Counted from the first letter of the stretch, positions 35,679-44,766 are shown. The stretch is 64,000 bases of DNA from Myroides injenensis M09-0166 (GCF_000246945.1 NZ_BAEX01000004.1:1-64000), one strand, 5' to 3'. Notes: generated by a model from the letters alone, not told the origin. Numbers and translations are program-made.

Positions 35679-36764
35679 ATGTCAAATAAACAACATATCA
35701 TTGACAATTTTGATCCATCTCAGCCAGGTTTGGCAGATGCGACAATTTATGGATTACCATTTTCATCTGAAGATAGTGAAATAATCATTGTTCCTGTTCC
35801 TTGGGAAGTAACAGTAAGTTATGGAGCAGGTGCTTCTGAAGGGCCTGAGGCTATTTTGGAAGCATCTTATCAAGTTGATTTATTACATCAACAATATCCA
35901 GACTTATGGAAGTTAGGTATCTATTTTGACGAAGCTCCAAAACATTGGGAGGAGAATAGTGCTATTTACAAAGCTTTAGCTCAGCCAATTATTGAGAAGT
36001 TAGAAGAGGGTGAAGATATTGCTAATTTTCCTGAACTTCAATCTGATTTAGACAAAATAAATGAAGTTTGTGATTTACTTCACAAAGAAGTAGAAGAGAG
36101 AGTTTTATATTGGATGAATAAAGGTAAAAAAGTTGTTTTACTTGGAGGAGACCACAGTACACCACTTGGTTATTATAAAGCATTAGCAAAGAAATATGAT
36201 TCTTTTGGTATTTTGCATTTTGATGCGCATATGGATTTAAGAGAGGCTTATGAAGGCTTTACTTATTCACATGCTTCTATTATGTTTAATACTTTAAAAA
36301 TAAAAGAAGTAAAAAAAATAGTTCAGGTAGGAATAAGAGATTTTTGCGAACAAGAAGTAGCTACAGTTAAATCATCTGATGGAAGAGTTTATGTTCATAC
36401 AGATGCAGATCTAAAGGCTGATGAGTTTGAAGGAATGTCTTGGAAAGAAAAATGTAATCGTATTATTGCTTCTTTACCAGAAAAAGTGGCTATAAGTTTT
36501 GATATTGATGCTTTGTTGTCGTGGTATTGTCCTAATACTGGTACACCAGTGCCTGGAGGGCTAACTTATGAGCAAGCATCTTATTTAATTTCTCAGTTAG
36601 CAAATAGTGAAAAACAAATAATAGGAATGGATTTAGTGGAAGTAGCTCCAGGTGAAGATGATTGGGATGGAAATGTAGGTGCTAGATTATTGTTCCATAT
36701 GTGTGGAGCTTTCGCAAAATCGCAAGGGTTATCTGTTGGTGAAAAAATAGAATTTAGCAAATAG
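35679..36764 (+). CDS. Ureohydrolase-fold enzyme (arginase/agmatinase family)
   Basis: 361-residue binuclear-metal hydrolase. Metal-ligand motifs are intact: GGDHS (H159), DAHMD (D182, H184, D186) and DID (D275, D277), followed by NTGTPVPGG. The canonical DP after the last metal motif is replaced by a longer loop, LLSWYCPNTG, and there is an N-terminal extension, so it is not a standard arginase. Annotation as agmatinase would be by family only. It is located between kynU and kmo, which hints at a role in tryptophan/kynurenine breakdown (inference). Confidence 0.85.
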   Translation: MSNKQHIIDNFDPSQPGLADATIYGLPFSSEDSEIIIVPVPWEVTVSYGAGASEGPEAILEASYQVDLLHQQYPDLWKLGIYFDEAPKHWEENSAIYKALAQPIIEKLEEGEDIANFPELQSDLDKINEVCDLLHKEVEERVLYWMNKGKKVVLLGGDHSTPLGYYKALAKKYDSFGILHFDAHMDLREAYEGFTYSHASIMFNTLKIKEVKKIVQVGIRDFCEQEVATVKSSDGRVYVHTDADLKADEFEGMSWKEKCNRIIASLPEKVAISFDIDALLSWYCPNTGTPVPGGLTYEQASYLISQLANSEKQIIGMDLVEVAPGEDDWDGNVGARLLFHMCGAFAKSQGLSVGEKIEFSK

Positions 36765-36784
36765 TAAATATTTGAAATAGATTA

Positions 36785-36821
36785 AAGAGTCCTTATGAAT
36801 ATAATAAGGGCTCTTATTTTT
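36785..36821. terminator. Terminator after ureohydrolase gene
   Basis: 11-bp stem AAGAGTCCTTA/TAAGGGCTCTT with one G-U wobble and a following T run. It overlaps the 3' end of the small antisense gene. Confidence 0.75.
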
Positions 36822-36975
36822 TAAATAGATAATAATTAAATAAATTATATATCGCTATTAAACAAGCTATAACTGCAAAGAGGTGTATTGTCTTTTTTTC
36901 TATGTTTAATATGAAAAAAGAAATATACCAGATTACTAGAAGTAGTATGACGAGTATCCAAAGTAAGTTTTTCAT
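36814..36975 (-). CDS. Small lmo0937/DUF5670-like membrane protein
   Basis: 53-residue ORF on the minus strand between the ureohydrolase and kmo genes. It starts MKNLLWILVILLLVIWYISF and has a second hydrophobic segment HLFAVIACLIAIYNLF. The two-helix layout with an N-terminal K-N-L-L-W/Y and a central I-H-x-L-x-V pattern resembles the lmo0937 family of tiny membrane proteins, found next to stress genes in many bacteria. Function unknown. The frame is uninterrupted and the ATG is the first in it. Confidence 0.6.
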   Translation of the reverse strand: MKNLLWILVILLLVIWYISFFILNIEKKTIHLFAVIACLIAIYNLFNYYLFKK

Positions 36976-37087
36976 TTATGGTTGTGTTAGTGGTGTAGTA
37001 TAAAATTATTGAAAATATATATCTTAAGGTGTATAGTTTTCAAACATAAGTAATGATATGTCTTTTATAAACGAACAAAAAATTATT

Positions 37088-38455
37088 ATGAATGAAAATA
37101 TTGCAATAATTGGAAGTGGACTTGTTGGTGTAGTACTTGCAATAACTTTAAAACGTTTGGGTTTAAATGTTACAGTATATGATAAGAGTAAAGATATACG
37201 TGAGGTAGATTTTAAGGGAAGATCTATAAACTTAGCATTATCTAATCGTGGCTGGAAAATTTTGAAAAAAATAGGAATAGAAGAAGATATAAAAAAGATG
37301 GCTATTCCTATGTATCAGCGTGCAATTCATCTCAATGAAAATAATATTACTTTTCAACCTTATGGTATTAACGGAGAAGCAATATGGGCTATTTCTAGAG
37401 GGGATTTAAATAAGAAACTAATTTCTATTGCAGAAGGCTTAGGAGTCAATTTTCAATTTGATACGCCAATATGGGATGTTGATCTAGATAATGGAATACT
37501 TTTTACAGCAGATAAGGAAAGTGATCAATGGAGTAAGATTAAACATGATATGATTTTTGGAGCTGATGGTGCTTATTCTCGTATTAGATCTAGAATGCAG
37601 CGTCAAAGTCGATATGAGTATCAACAATCTTATTTGAAATTAGGTTACAAAGAGTTTGTTATACGAGCTGATGATAGTGGTAAACATCGTATAGATGCAA
37701 ATTCTTTTCATATATGGCCTAGAAAAGATTTTATGTTTATAGCATTAGCAAATGTAGATGGTTCATTTACATGTACATTATTCATGCCTTTTGAAGGAGA
37801 TGTTTCATTTGAAAACATTACGTCAGATAAAGACATTATTACATTTTTTGAAAAATACTTTATAGAGGTTACTCATCTTATCCCTGATTATGTAACTATT
37901 TATAAAGAGAACCCGGTTAATTCTTTGGTTACTATGAAGTGTTTTCCATGGGTGTATAAAGATAAAGTTGCATTAATTGGAGATGCTGCCCATGCTGTAG
38001 TTCCTTTTTATGGGCAAGGATTAAATGCTGGTTTAGAAGATGTTTTTGTTTTAAGTGAAATTATTGATAAAAATAAAGGTACTGATTGGGGTACTTTGCT
38101 TCAAGAATATCAAAAAGAGAGAAAGCCAAATGGTGATGCGATAGCTGAACTTTCTTATAGAAATTTTAAAGAAATGAGTGAATCTACTGCTGATGAAGAA
38201 TTCTTAATAAGAAAGAAAATAGAAAGTAGTTTTGCGATAAAATATCCTGATTTGTGGTTGCCTTTATATGATCGCGTTACTTTTAGTAATGATAGCTATC
38301 TTTCTGCGCTAAAACTGGGAGATTTTCAAAATGGTATTATGGATGAAGTTATGAAAATAGAAGGAATCTATGAAAAGTGGAGCAGTGAAGAGGTTGAAAA
38401 TAAAATAAAGAATTTAATAAAGGAGGCGCAACAGCCTTATATTAAAGAAAAATAA
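37088..38455 (+). CDS. kmo: Kynurenine 3-monooxygenase
   Basis: FAD-dependent aromatic hydroxylase forming 3-hydroxykynurenine. From the chosen ATG the protein is 455 residues and opens with the FAD dinucleotide fold NIAIIGSGLVGVVLAITLKR (3-22). The second FAD motif GDAAHAVVPFYGQGLNAGLED (quoted 19 here: DAAHAVVPFYGQGLNAGLE) is near 298-317. An ATG 30 bp earlier is in frame but adds residues not seen in the family. Together with kynU it converts kynurenine to 3-hydroxyanthranilate. Confidence 0.93.
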   Translation: MNENIAIIGSGLVGVVLAITLKRLGLNVTVYDKSKDIREVDFKGRSINLALSNRGWKILKKIGIEEDIKKMAIPMYQRAIHLNENNITFQPYGINGEAIWAISRGDLNKKLISIAEGLGVNFQFDTPIWDVDLDNGILFTADKESDQWSKIKHDMIFGADGAYSRIRSRMQRQSRYEYQQSYLKLGYKEFVIRADDSGKHRIDANSFHIWPRKDFMFIALANVDGSFTCTLFMPFEGDVSFENITSDKDIITFFEKYFIEVTHLIPDYVTIYKENPVNSLVTMKCFPWVYKDKVALIGDAAHAVVPFYGQGLNAGLEDVFVLSEIIDKNKGTDWGTLLQEYQKERKPNGDAIAELSYRNFKEMSESTADEEFLIRKKIESSFAIKYPDLWLPLYDRVTFSNDSYLSALKLGDFQNGIMDEVMKIEGIYEKWSSEEVENKIKNLIKEAQQPYIKEK

Positions 38456-38462
38456 TTATAAG

Positions 38463-38505
38463 AAAAGCTCAAGATATTCATTGAATATTTTGAGCTTTTA
38501 GTTTT
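38463..38505. terminator. Bidirectional terminator between kmo and HerA-like gene
   Basis: Stem starting AAAAGCTCAA paired with TTGAGCTTTT, extended through the loop side with one G-U pair. It lies between convergent genes. Confidence 0.8.
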
Positions 38506-38527
38506 TACGAAAAAAACATTATTTATG

Positions 38528-40054
38528 TTATTTCTTTCGTTTGTTGTTACTTGATAGAATTTTATTTAGAATACCAAATGCTCCTCTTATAAAGGTAGCA
38601 CTAGTTACCACTTTAATAATTCCTTTTGTTACATTGCTATCTTCTTTTGGTGGAGTTGAAGTTTTACTTTTTGTGCTTTGATTTGTTTCGCTTACATTGT
38701 TTAATTGCTCTAATTTTGCAGTAAGAATTTCGTAAGCACTTTCTCGGTCAAAATAATTGTTGTATTTCTTCGCTAAAGTAGAAGCTTCTATAATTTCATC
38801 TATTTCGGGTTTTGATAAAATATCCATTCTACTTGCTGGTGCTCGCATTGCACAGACAACTAAGGGAGTAGGTATTCCCTTTTCATTTAATGCTGTAACT
38901 AAGGCATCACCAGTTCCTAATTGTGTAATGATTTCATTTGTTTTGTAAAATTCAGTACTTGGAAAATTTTCAGAGGCTGTTTTTATTGCTTTTCTGTCTT
39001 TTTCTGTAAATGCTCTTAAAGCATGTTGAATTTTTAAACCTAATTGCGCTAATACACCGTTTGGAATGTCTGTAGGATTTTGAGTAATAAAATAAATTCC
39101 AATTCCTTTAGATCTAATTAATTTTACGATAGTTTCTATTTGATTTAGTAGCGCTTTGCTTGCTTCATTAAAAATTAGATGGGCTTCGTCTATAAAAATA
39201 ACTAATTCTGGCTGACCACTATCTCCTTGTTCAGGCATTTGTGAATATACTTGCGCAAGGAGGTTCAACATAAAGGTTGAGAAAAGCTTAGGTTTATCTT
39301 GTATGTCATCTAGCCTTAGAATATTTACATAACCATAACCTCTGTCGTCTACACGCATTAAATCTGAAATATCAAAAGAAGGCTCTCCAAAGAATAATTC
39401 ACCTCCTTGCTGTTCTATTTCTATTAGTTTTCTAATGATAGCACCTGTAGATGCTGCTGATATCCTCCCGTATTCAGCTTCAATTTCAGCTTTTCCTTCA
39501 TTGGTAAGGTATTGTAATGTTTTTTTAAAGTCTTTTAAGTCAAGAAGTGGGAGCTTTTTATCATCGCAATATTTAAAAATTAGAGAAACAATTCCACTTT
39601 GAGTATCGTTTAAATCTAGGATACGACTAAATAGTATTGGTCCAAATTCTGTAAGAGTTGCTCTTAGTCTTACACCATTCTGATGAGAAATAGATAGTAA
39701 TTCAACTGGGAAATTATCAATATTGAAAGGCAAATTCATTTGTTGGTGACGATCTGATATGAAATCATTCAAAGTCCCCTTTTGGGCTATTCCACTAAAG
39801 TCCCCTTTTATATCCATCATTAAAACTGGAATTCCTTTTGCGGATAACTGTTCTGAAAGAACTTGAATAGTCTTGGTCTTCCCTGTACCTGTAGCTCCAG
39901 CAATAAGACCATGTCTATTAATTGTTTTTAATGGGATGTTTATGAAAGAGTTGGCTTGAATTTTGTTATCGTATTTAGCTGAGCCAATTGTGATGTAATC
40001 ACCTTTGCACATATACCCATTTTTGAAGGTATTAGTGAAGTTTTCATAGTTCAT
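38528..40054 (-). CDS. HerA-like ATPase (DUF853 family)
   Basis: 508-residue P-loop ATPase of the FtsK/HerA superfamily. Walker A is in HGLIAGATGTGKTKTIQVLS (about 48-67), Walker B is ELVIFIDEAHLIF (about 275-287), and a sensor-type segment IYFITQNPTDIP follows. It resembles the E. coli YjgR/DUF853 type, whose job is unsettled. It is alone, without a NurA nuclease, so it is not the archaeal end-resection pair. An upstream in-frame start at 40111 is rejected because a TATATTTG box (40094-40101) lies between. Confidence 0.88.
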   Translation of the reverse strand: MNYENFTNTFKNGYMCKGDYITIGSAKYDNKIQANSFINIPLKTINRHGLIAGATGTGKTKTIQVLSEQLSAKGIPVLMMDIKGDFSGIAQKGTLNDFISDRHQQMNLPFNIDNFPVELLSISHQNGVRLRATLTEFGPILFSRILDLNDTQSGIVSLIFKYCDDKKLPLLDLKDFKKTLQYLTNEGKAEIEAEYGRISAASTGAIIRKLIEIEQQGGELFFGEPSFDISDLMRVDDRGYGYVNILRLDDIQDKPKLFSTFMLNLLAQVYSQMPEQGDSGQPELVIFIDEAHLIFNEASKALLNQIETIVKLIRSKGIGIYFITQNPTDIPNGVLAQLGLKIQHALRAFTEKDRKAIKTASENFPSTEFYKTNEIITQLGTGDALVTALNEKGIPTPLVVCAMRAPASRMDILSKPEIDEIIEASTLAKKYNNYFDRESAYEILTAKLEQLNNVSETNQSTKSKTSTPPKEDSNVTKGIIKVVTSATFIRGAFGILNKILSSNNKRKK

Positions 40055-40093
40055 GATAGCAAGTTTAAATTTTAATAAAATTATAAATTCAAA

Positions 40094-40101
40094 CAAATAT
40101 A
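40094..40101 (-). promoter_or_regulatory. -7 box (TATATTTG) for HerA-like gene
   Basis: A perfect TAnnTTTG on the minus strand 40 bp before the ATG at 40054. It decides the start. No clear -33 was seen. Confidence 0.5.
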
Positions 40102-40313
40102 CTAGAAACAAAAATTATATTTTGTATAAAGTTGAAATGTTAAAATTGCGGGTAATGTAAAAAAGATAATAGTTTAATTGATTAAGAGTTGTTATCTTTA
40201 CCTTAGCTTAACATTTCCTTTTAATACGGGGTTGTTAAATTTATTTAAAGTTAAATGAAGTGGAGAAAGTTTTAAAAATATTGTTTTTAATTTTTTTATT
40301 TCGTCTAAAAACA

Positions 40314-40321
40314 TAAATTTG
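40314..40321 (+). promoter_or_regulatory. -7 box (TAAATTTG) for exbB operon
   Basis: Perfect TAnnTTTG 76 bp upstream of exbB. The -33 region is T-rich without a clear TTTG. Confidence 0.5.
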
Positions 40322-40396
40322 CGACTCTCATATGTTCTAAAAGAGAAAAAGTAATAAGTAATAATTGAAAAAAAAAAGAATTAAATTTTTAAAAAG

Positions 40397-41233
40397 ATGA
40401 CAAACGTATCAAACGAATCAGTTGAGAAACAAGGATCTAGTTCAGGAGCAAGTAGAGTGATTGCATCACTAGCTGTAGTATTTTGTTTAGTTTTTGGATT
40501 TCTAATTTGGAAATTCGTAATGGGTAATCCAGCAAACTTCCAAAATGGAGATCCAGAGGGACACCCACTACCAGGAAATTTCTTAGGGATGGTTTATAAA
40601 GGGGGACCTGTAGTTGCTGCGTTAATAGGTTTATTAACAATGACTGTAGTTTTCTCAATCGAAAGATTTTTCGTAATTTCTAAAGCATCAGGAAAAGGAA
40701 ATATCGGAAAATTCGTTCAAGAGATTCAAGGAAGCATTAATGCTGGAAGAATTGGAGAAGCAATGGAAGCATGTGACGCTCAACAAGGATCAGTAGCTAA
40801 CGTAGTGAAAGCTGGATTGATCAAATATGAAGAAATGAAAAAAGAAGGGTATAATAGTGAAGAGGCTACTGAAGCAATTCAAAAAGAAATTGAAGAAGCA
40901 ACTACACTTGAAATGCCAATGTTAGAAAGAAACATGATTGTATTAGCTACATTAGTTTCTATCGGTACGTTAGTAGGGTTATTAGGTACAGTAACAGGGA
41001 TGATTAAAGCGTTCTCAGCTTTAGCAACTTCAGGTACTCCAGACTCTGCAGCATTAGCAACAGGTATTTCTGAGGCGTTAGTATGTACTGCTACAGGTAT
41101 TGGTACTTCTACTTTAGCGATTGTAATGTACAATGCATTTACAACTAAAATTGATAGATTAACTTACTCTATTGATGAATCAGGTTTTGCTATCACTCAA
41201 TCTTACAGAAGATTTAGAGGGTTATCAAAATAA
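40397..41233 (+). CDS. exbB: MotA/TolQ/ExbB proton channel protein
   Basis: 278-residue inner-membrane channel subunit that with ExbD uses the proton motive force to drive TonB. Three hydrophobic helices (about 22-42, 68-90 and 175-240 including the conserved pair). The typical ExbB segment TLVSIGTLVGLLGTVTGMIK (about 186-205) and the ALVCTATGIGTSTLAIVMYN stretch are present. It is first in an operon exbB-exbD-exbD-tonB and should energise the SusC importers of this genome. Confidence 0.94.
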   Translation: MTNVSNESVEKQGSSSGASRVIASLAVVFCLVFGFLIWKFVMGNPANFQNGDPEGHPLPGNFLGMVYKGGPVVAALIGLLTMTVVFSIERFFVISKASGKGNIGKFVQEIQGSINAGRIGEAMEACDAQQGSVANVVKAGLIKYEEMKKEGYNSEEATEAIQKEIEEATTLEMPMLERNMIVLATLVSIGTLVGLLGTVTGMIKAFSALATSGTPDSAALATGISEALVCTATGIGTSTLAIVMYNAFTTKIDRLTYSIDESGFAITQSYRRFRGLSK

Positions 41234-41311
41234 TTATTAGAAGAGTAATTAATATTAATATTAAACTTTCGTTGTGAAAGGCGTTGGTTTGATTAAAAAA
41301 AATATTTATCA

Positions 41312-41929
41312 ATGGCTAAAGGTAAAATGAAGAAGAAAAGTATGAGAGTGGATATGACCGCTATGTGTGACGTGTCATTCTTACTTTTAACTTTCTTCGT
41401 ATTAACTTCAACAGCGAAACTTCCCGAGCCATTACCAGTAGATACACCAAATTCAACAGTACAAACTAAATTACCAGAAAGTAACTTAGCTACTATAACA
41501 ATAGGTGACGAAAAGGTTTTCTTCGGGGTTTTAGGTAAAGAAGATCGTAAAGCTACTCTTGAAGAAATGGGTAAGCTTTATAATATAGAATTTAATGATC
41601 AAGAGAAAGAAGCTTTTATGTTTATGGAGGGAATAGGTACTCCAATGAATGAAATAAAAAGCTTTTTAAATCTTCCAATGGCAGTTCGTAACCAAACAAG
41701 TGCTAACCAAAAAGGGATTCCTACGGATTCTCTTAACAATCAATTACAGGATTGGGTAAAAAGTGCTCGTGTTGTTGCGAAAGAGAAAAACAATTTAGTT
41801 TTAAATGTTGCTATTAAAGGAGATGCTGACGAACATTACCCACAAGTAAAAAAGGTTATTGACATTCTTCAGGAACAAAGAGTAAATAAGTTTTTCTTGG
41901 TTACTGGGCTTAGAAATGAAGATTTTTAA
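41312..41929 (+). CDS. exbD: ExbD/TolR biopolymer transport protein (first copy)
   Basis: 205-residue protein with a single N-terminal helix containing the essential aspartate, in MRVDMTAMCDVSFLLLTFFV (D about residue 20). It has a larger periplasmic domain than the second ExbD, with a roughly 60-residue insertion (about 65-130). Two ExbD paralogues in a row are common in Bacteroidota. It forms the ion-driven complex with ExbB. Confidence 0.93.
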   Translation: MAKGKMKKKSMRVDMTAMCDVSFLLLTFFVLTSTAKLPEPLPVDTPNSTVQTKLPESNLATITIGDEKVFFGVLGKEDRKATLEEMGKLYNIEFNDQEKEAFMFMEGIGTPMNEIKSFLNLPMAVRNQTSANQKGIPTDSLNNQLQDWVKSARVVAKEKNNLVLNVAIKGDADEHYPQVKKVIDILQEQRVNKFFLVTGLRNEDF

Positions 41930-41949
41930 TCATTAAAAAAAAACTGTAA

Positions 41950-42498
41950 ATGGCTGAATTAAATACAGGTGGTGACGGCGGTAAAGGAAAAAAAGTAAGA
42001 AGTAAAAAGCAAAACTCTGGTGTTGACTTAACAGCGATGGTAGACTTAGCTTTCTTGTTGATTACTTTCTTTATGTTGACAACATCTATGAATAAACCCC
42101 AGTCTATGAATTTGGCAATGCCTGATAAAAAAGACAAGGCAGATACAGAAGATACAGATTTAAAAGTAGATGAGAATCGTACTTTAACTGTACTGCTAGG
42201 AGGGGACAATAAAATAAAATGGTTTAGAGGTATGCCTCAAGAATCATTAGAAGGACCTAGTGATGCAACATACGGTAAGTCAGGTATTCGTCAAGTTCTT
42301 TTAGATCAAGAGAAAAAAGCTTTAGCTTATTCTCAAGATTTAGAGAAAGGTTTAATAGTTATTATTAAAGCGAGCGAAAACTCTACTTATAGAAACTTAA
42401 TTGATATCTTAGATGAAATGGCAATTACAGGAATTAAATCTTATGCTATTGTAGATATCAGTGATGTTGATTTAGAAATATTAGGAGAAAGTAAATAA
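41950..42498 (+). CDS. exbD: ExbD/TolR biopolymer transport protein (second copy)
   Basis: 182 residues, with a basic glycine-rich N-terminus (GGDGGKGKKVRSKKQN), then one membrane helix with the conserved acidic residue in GVDLTAMVDLAFLLITFFML (D about residue 34), then a periplasmic domain. It lies 20 bp after the first exbD and 26 bp before tonB. Confidence 0.93.
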   Translation: MAELNTGGDGGKGKKVRSKKQNSGVDLTAMVDLAFLLITFFMLTTSMNKPQSMNLAMPDKKDKADTEDTDLKVDENRTLTVLLGGDNKIKWFRGMPQESLEGPSDATYGKSGIRQVLLDQEKKALAYSQDLEKGLIVIIKASENSTYRNLIDILDEMAITGIKSYAIVDISDVDLEILGESK

Positions 42499-42524
42499 CG
42501 TCCTAGAAAGAAAATATTAGAAAT

Positions 42525-43373
42525 ATGTCAAAATTAAATATCTTTAAAAAAGATTGGATTGATATTGTCTTCGAAGGGCGTAATAAAACTTACGGAGCAT
42601 ATCAGTTGAGATCTGAGAATCCAAAAGTAACATCTTGGGCATTATTGGCAGGGATGGTTATGTTTGGACTTGGATTAGCATCTCCAATGTTAATCGATAT
42701 GGCAAGTGGTACTTTTGGTGTGAAAAAAGTGCAATCATATGACGAAGTTCTAGAAGTGAAGGATATTAATCTTCCTCCGCCGATAGAAGAGCTTCCACCA
42801 CCACCGCCACCAATCGAGGAGGAGTTGCCACCACCACCACCACCAGAAACTAAATCAGTAAATGATACTAAAAAATTTACTGAACCTAAAATCGCTAAGA
42901 AAGAAGAAGTAGTCGAAGAGATTGCTAAACAAGATGATTTTAAGGATGATGTGGATCCTGGAGCTAAAGATGCTAAAGGAGATAAAGATAAAGGTGAGAT
43001 TAAAACTGGTGAAGCAGTAGGTGATGCTGACAAAGGTGCAGAAAAACCAGATGATGATAATAAAGTTTTTGTTGCTGTACAAAAGCAAGCTAGTTACCCA
43101 GGTGGTATGCCTGCTTTCCAAAAACAATTCATCAGTAGATTTAGAACACCGGATATTGATTCATCTACAAAAAGAATACAAGTAATTGTTCAGTTCATTG
43201 TTGAGAAAGATGGTTCTTTAACTGATATTAAAGTTTTAAGAGACCCAGGATATGGAGCTGGTAAAGAAGCAGTACGTGTATTGAATGGTATGGCTAAGTG
43301 GACTCCTGCAGTTCAAAACGGTCGTAATGTTCGTTCACAGTTTACATTACCAATTACTATTCAAGTTCAATAA
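42525..43373 (+). CDS. tonB: TonB family energy transducer
   Basis: 282 residues. An N-terminal segment typical of Bacteroidota TonB (DWIDIVFEGRNKTYGAYQLR, 11-30) precedes one membrane helix (about 40-60). A long proline-rich spacer (PPPIEELPPPPPPIEEE, about 84-105) and a charged linker span the periplasm. The C-terminal TonB domain (about 190-282) contains YPGGMPAFQKQF and ends in PITIQVQ. It transmits energy from ExbBD to outer-membrane SusC transporters. Confidence 0.94.
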   Translation: MSKLNIFKKDWIDIVFEGRNKTYGAYQLRSENPKVTSWALLAGMVMFGLGLASPMLIDMASGTFGVKKVQSYDEVLEVKDINLPPPIEELPPPPPPIEEELPPPPPPETKSVNDTKKFTEPKIAKKEEVVEEIAKQDDFKDDVDPGAKDAKGDKDKGEIKTGEAVGDADKGAEKPDDDNKVFVAVQKQASYPGGMPAFQKQFISRFRTPDIDSSTKRIQVIVQFIVEKDGSLTDIKVLRDPGYGAGKEAVRVLNGMAKWTPAVQNGRNVRSQFTLPITIQVQ

Positions 43374-43374
43374 T

Positions 43375-43593
43375 ATGAATAATAATAAGTTTAAACAGAA
43401 ATCGCTATTACAGCGATTTCTGTTCATTTTTGGACTATTCTTTTTTTTAGTTTATTTGGTACTAGGTATTACTTTCATTGTTTGGAAAGAAATGCCTGTA
43501 AGTATTGAGTATTCTAATAGAATGATGTTTGGCGTCCTGCTAATAGTGTACGCATTATTTCGGTTTTACCGATTGTGGAATAAAGAAGATTAA
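43375..43593 (+). CDS. Small two-helix membrane protein
   Basis: 72 residues with two hydrophobic helices (about 14-36 and 47-64) and a charged C-terminus RLWNKED. The ATG lies 2 bp after the tonB stop codon; a longer in-frame ORF starting inside tonB is rejected. No recognised family. Position between tonB and pstS-like genes suggests a role in the same envelope complex, but nothing more can be said. Confidence 0.65.
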   Translation: MNNNKFKQKSLLQRFLFIFGLFFFLVYLVLGITFIVWKEMPVSIEYSNRMMFGVLLIVYALFRFYRLWNKED

Positions 43594-43595
43594 TT

Positions 43596-43628
43596 AAGGT
43601 TGTCATTTACTATGACAACCTTTTTTTA
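43596..43628 (+). terminator. Terminator after tonB operon
   Basis: Stem AAGGTTGTCAT/ATGACAACCTT followed by a T run, 3 bp after the stop codon. It separates the tonB group from the PstS-like gene, which then needs its own promoter or read-through. Confidence 0.85.
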
Positions 43629-43768
43629 TGGTATCATTTGATTTGAATTTCTATTTTGTATTAGTAGGATTTCAATGTTAAATGATATTGATTTATCCTT
43701 GTTTCTTGTAAATATGTTTATCTTTATGGGAAGTTATTTAAAATAAGTTTAAACTATAGTATATTAGG

Positions 43769-44737
43769 ATGAATAGAAACATTCGATTTGGCTTGCGTAT
43801 TATTGGTATTTGCGCTTTTGTATTATTTGTTTTTTCACAATGTAAAAGTGAGAATAGTGGTAAGGATGAAGAAGTAAAAGAAGTAGGGGAAACTGCTGTT
43901 TCTGGAAAGTTAGATTTATTAGTTGAAGAATCTGTGTTTCCGATTGTGGATGATGTGAATACGCTATTTGAATATGAATACCAAGATGTAAAGGTAAATT
44001 TAATTGAAAAATCTGAAGTTGAAATTCTTAATTTAATATTTAATGACTCTTTAAGAGTTGCTATTCTTCCACGTGATTTAACTGATGAGGAATTAAAGCG
44101 CTTTGAGGGAAGAGTAGTTCCTAAGCGTACACACTTTGCTAGTGATGCTATTGTTTTTGTCACAAATAAAGCGTTTAAAGATAGCGTTGTTGATTATGAC
44201 AAAATGCTGGAAAATCTTAGCAAGTATCAAAAAATAGATGGCAAGGATGGTATTAAAAATAAAAATAGTGAACAACCTATTTTAGTTTTTGATAATTATA
44301 AATCTTCAGTGACTACTGCTTTTCGCAAAGCTACAGGTGTAGATGCTTTCCCTAAAGACTATGCTTATTTTCTACCATCTACAGTTGACGTAGTAAATTA
44401 TGTCGCAAAGAACCCCAATGCAATAGGAGTTATTGGTCTTAATTGGTTAGTGCAGCCTGATGATAGTCTTAAATCTGTTTTAGATAATATAAAAGTATTA
44501 GCTGTACGTAATCCCAAAGATGGTAAATATTATAAACCATCTCAAAATAATATTGCAGAAGGAACTTATCCTCTTACTCGTCAATTATATGTTTTAGATT
44601 TTCAAGGAAAAGCGGGTTTAGGCATGGGATTTTCTTCTTACATAGCTGGGTATAAAGGTCAACGTATCGTTTTAAAATCTGGATTAGTTCCATTTAAAAC
44701 GCCTACACGAGAAATCTTAGTTCGTAAAGAATTATAA
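43769..44737 (+). CDS. PstS-like phosphate-binding-type lipoprotein
   Basis: 322-residue periplasmic-binding-fold protein of the PstS type, anchored by a lipobox (VFSQCKSE, cysteine about residue 25). Segments SDAIVFVTNKAF (about 127-138) and FDNYKSSVTTAFRKATGVD resemble the ligand-gripping loops of PstS, and NPNAIGVIGLNWL is a conserved late motif. No PstCAB permease genes are nearby, so it is an orphan binder, repeatedly found after tonB in Flavobacteriia. Ligand unknown. Confidence 0.85.
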   Translation: MNRNIRFGLRIIGICAFVLFVFSQCKSENSGKDEEVKEVGETAVSGKLDLLVEESVFPIVDDVNTLFEYEYQDVKVNLIEKSEVEILNLIFNDSLRVAILPRDLTDEELKRFEGRVVPKRTHFASDAIVFVTNKAFKDSVVDYDKMLENLSKYQKIDGKDGIKNKNSEQPILVFDNYKSSVTTAFRKATGVDAFPKDYAYFLPSTVDVVNYVAKNPNAIGVIGLNWLVQPDDSLKSVLDNIKVLAVRNPKDGKYYKPSQNNIAEGTYPLTRQLYVLDFQGKAGLGMGFSSYIAGYKGQRIVLKSGLVPFKTPTREILVRKEL

Positions 44738-44766
44738 TAAAATGAAATCAATAAAAACACTATATC

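Noticed and set aside
38528-40054. HerA-NurA DNA-end-processing or defence pair
   Set aside because: No nuclease gene is adjacent on either side; the protein fits the solitary DUF853 type.
42602-43033. 143-codon Ser/Gly-rich minus-strand ORF within tonB
   Set aside because: It mirrors the proline-rich codons of TonB (CCA/CCG read as GG-containing codons) and so is a composition artefact.
43285-43593. Longer version of the small gene after tonB, starting inside tonB
   Set aside because: The N-terminal part is a shadow of TonB; the ATG at 43375 gives a compact two-helix protein.
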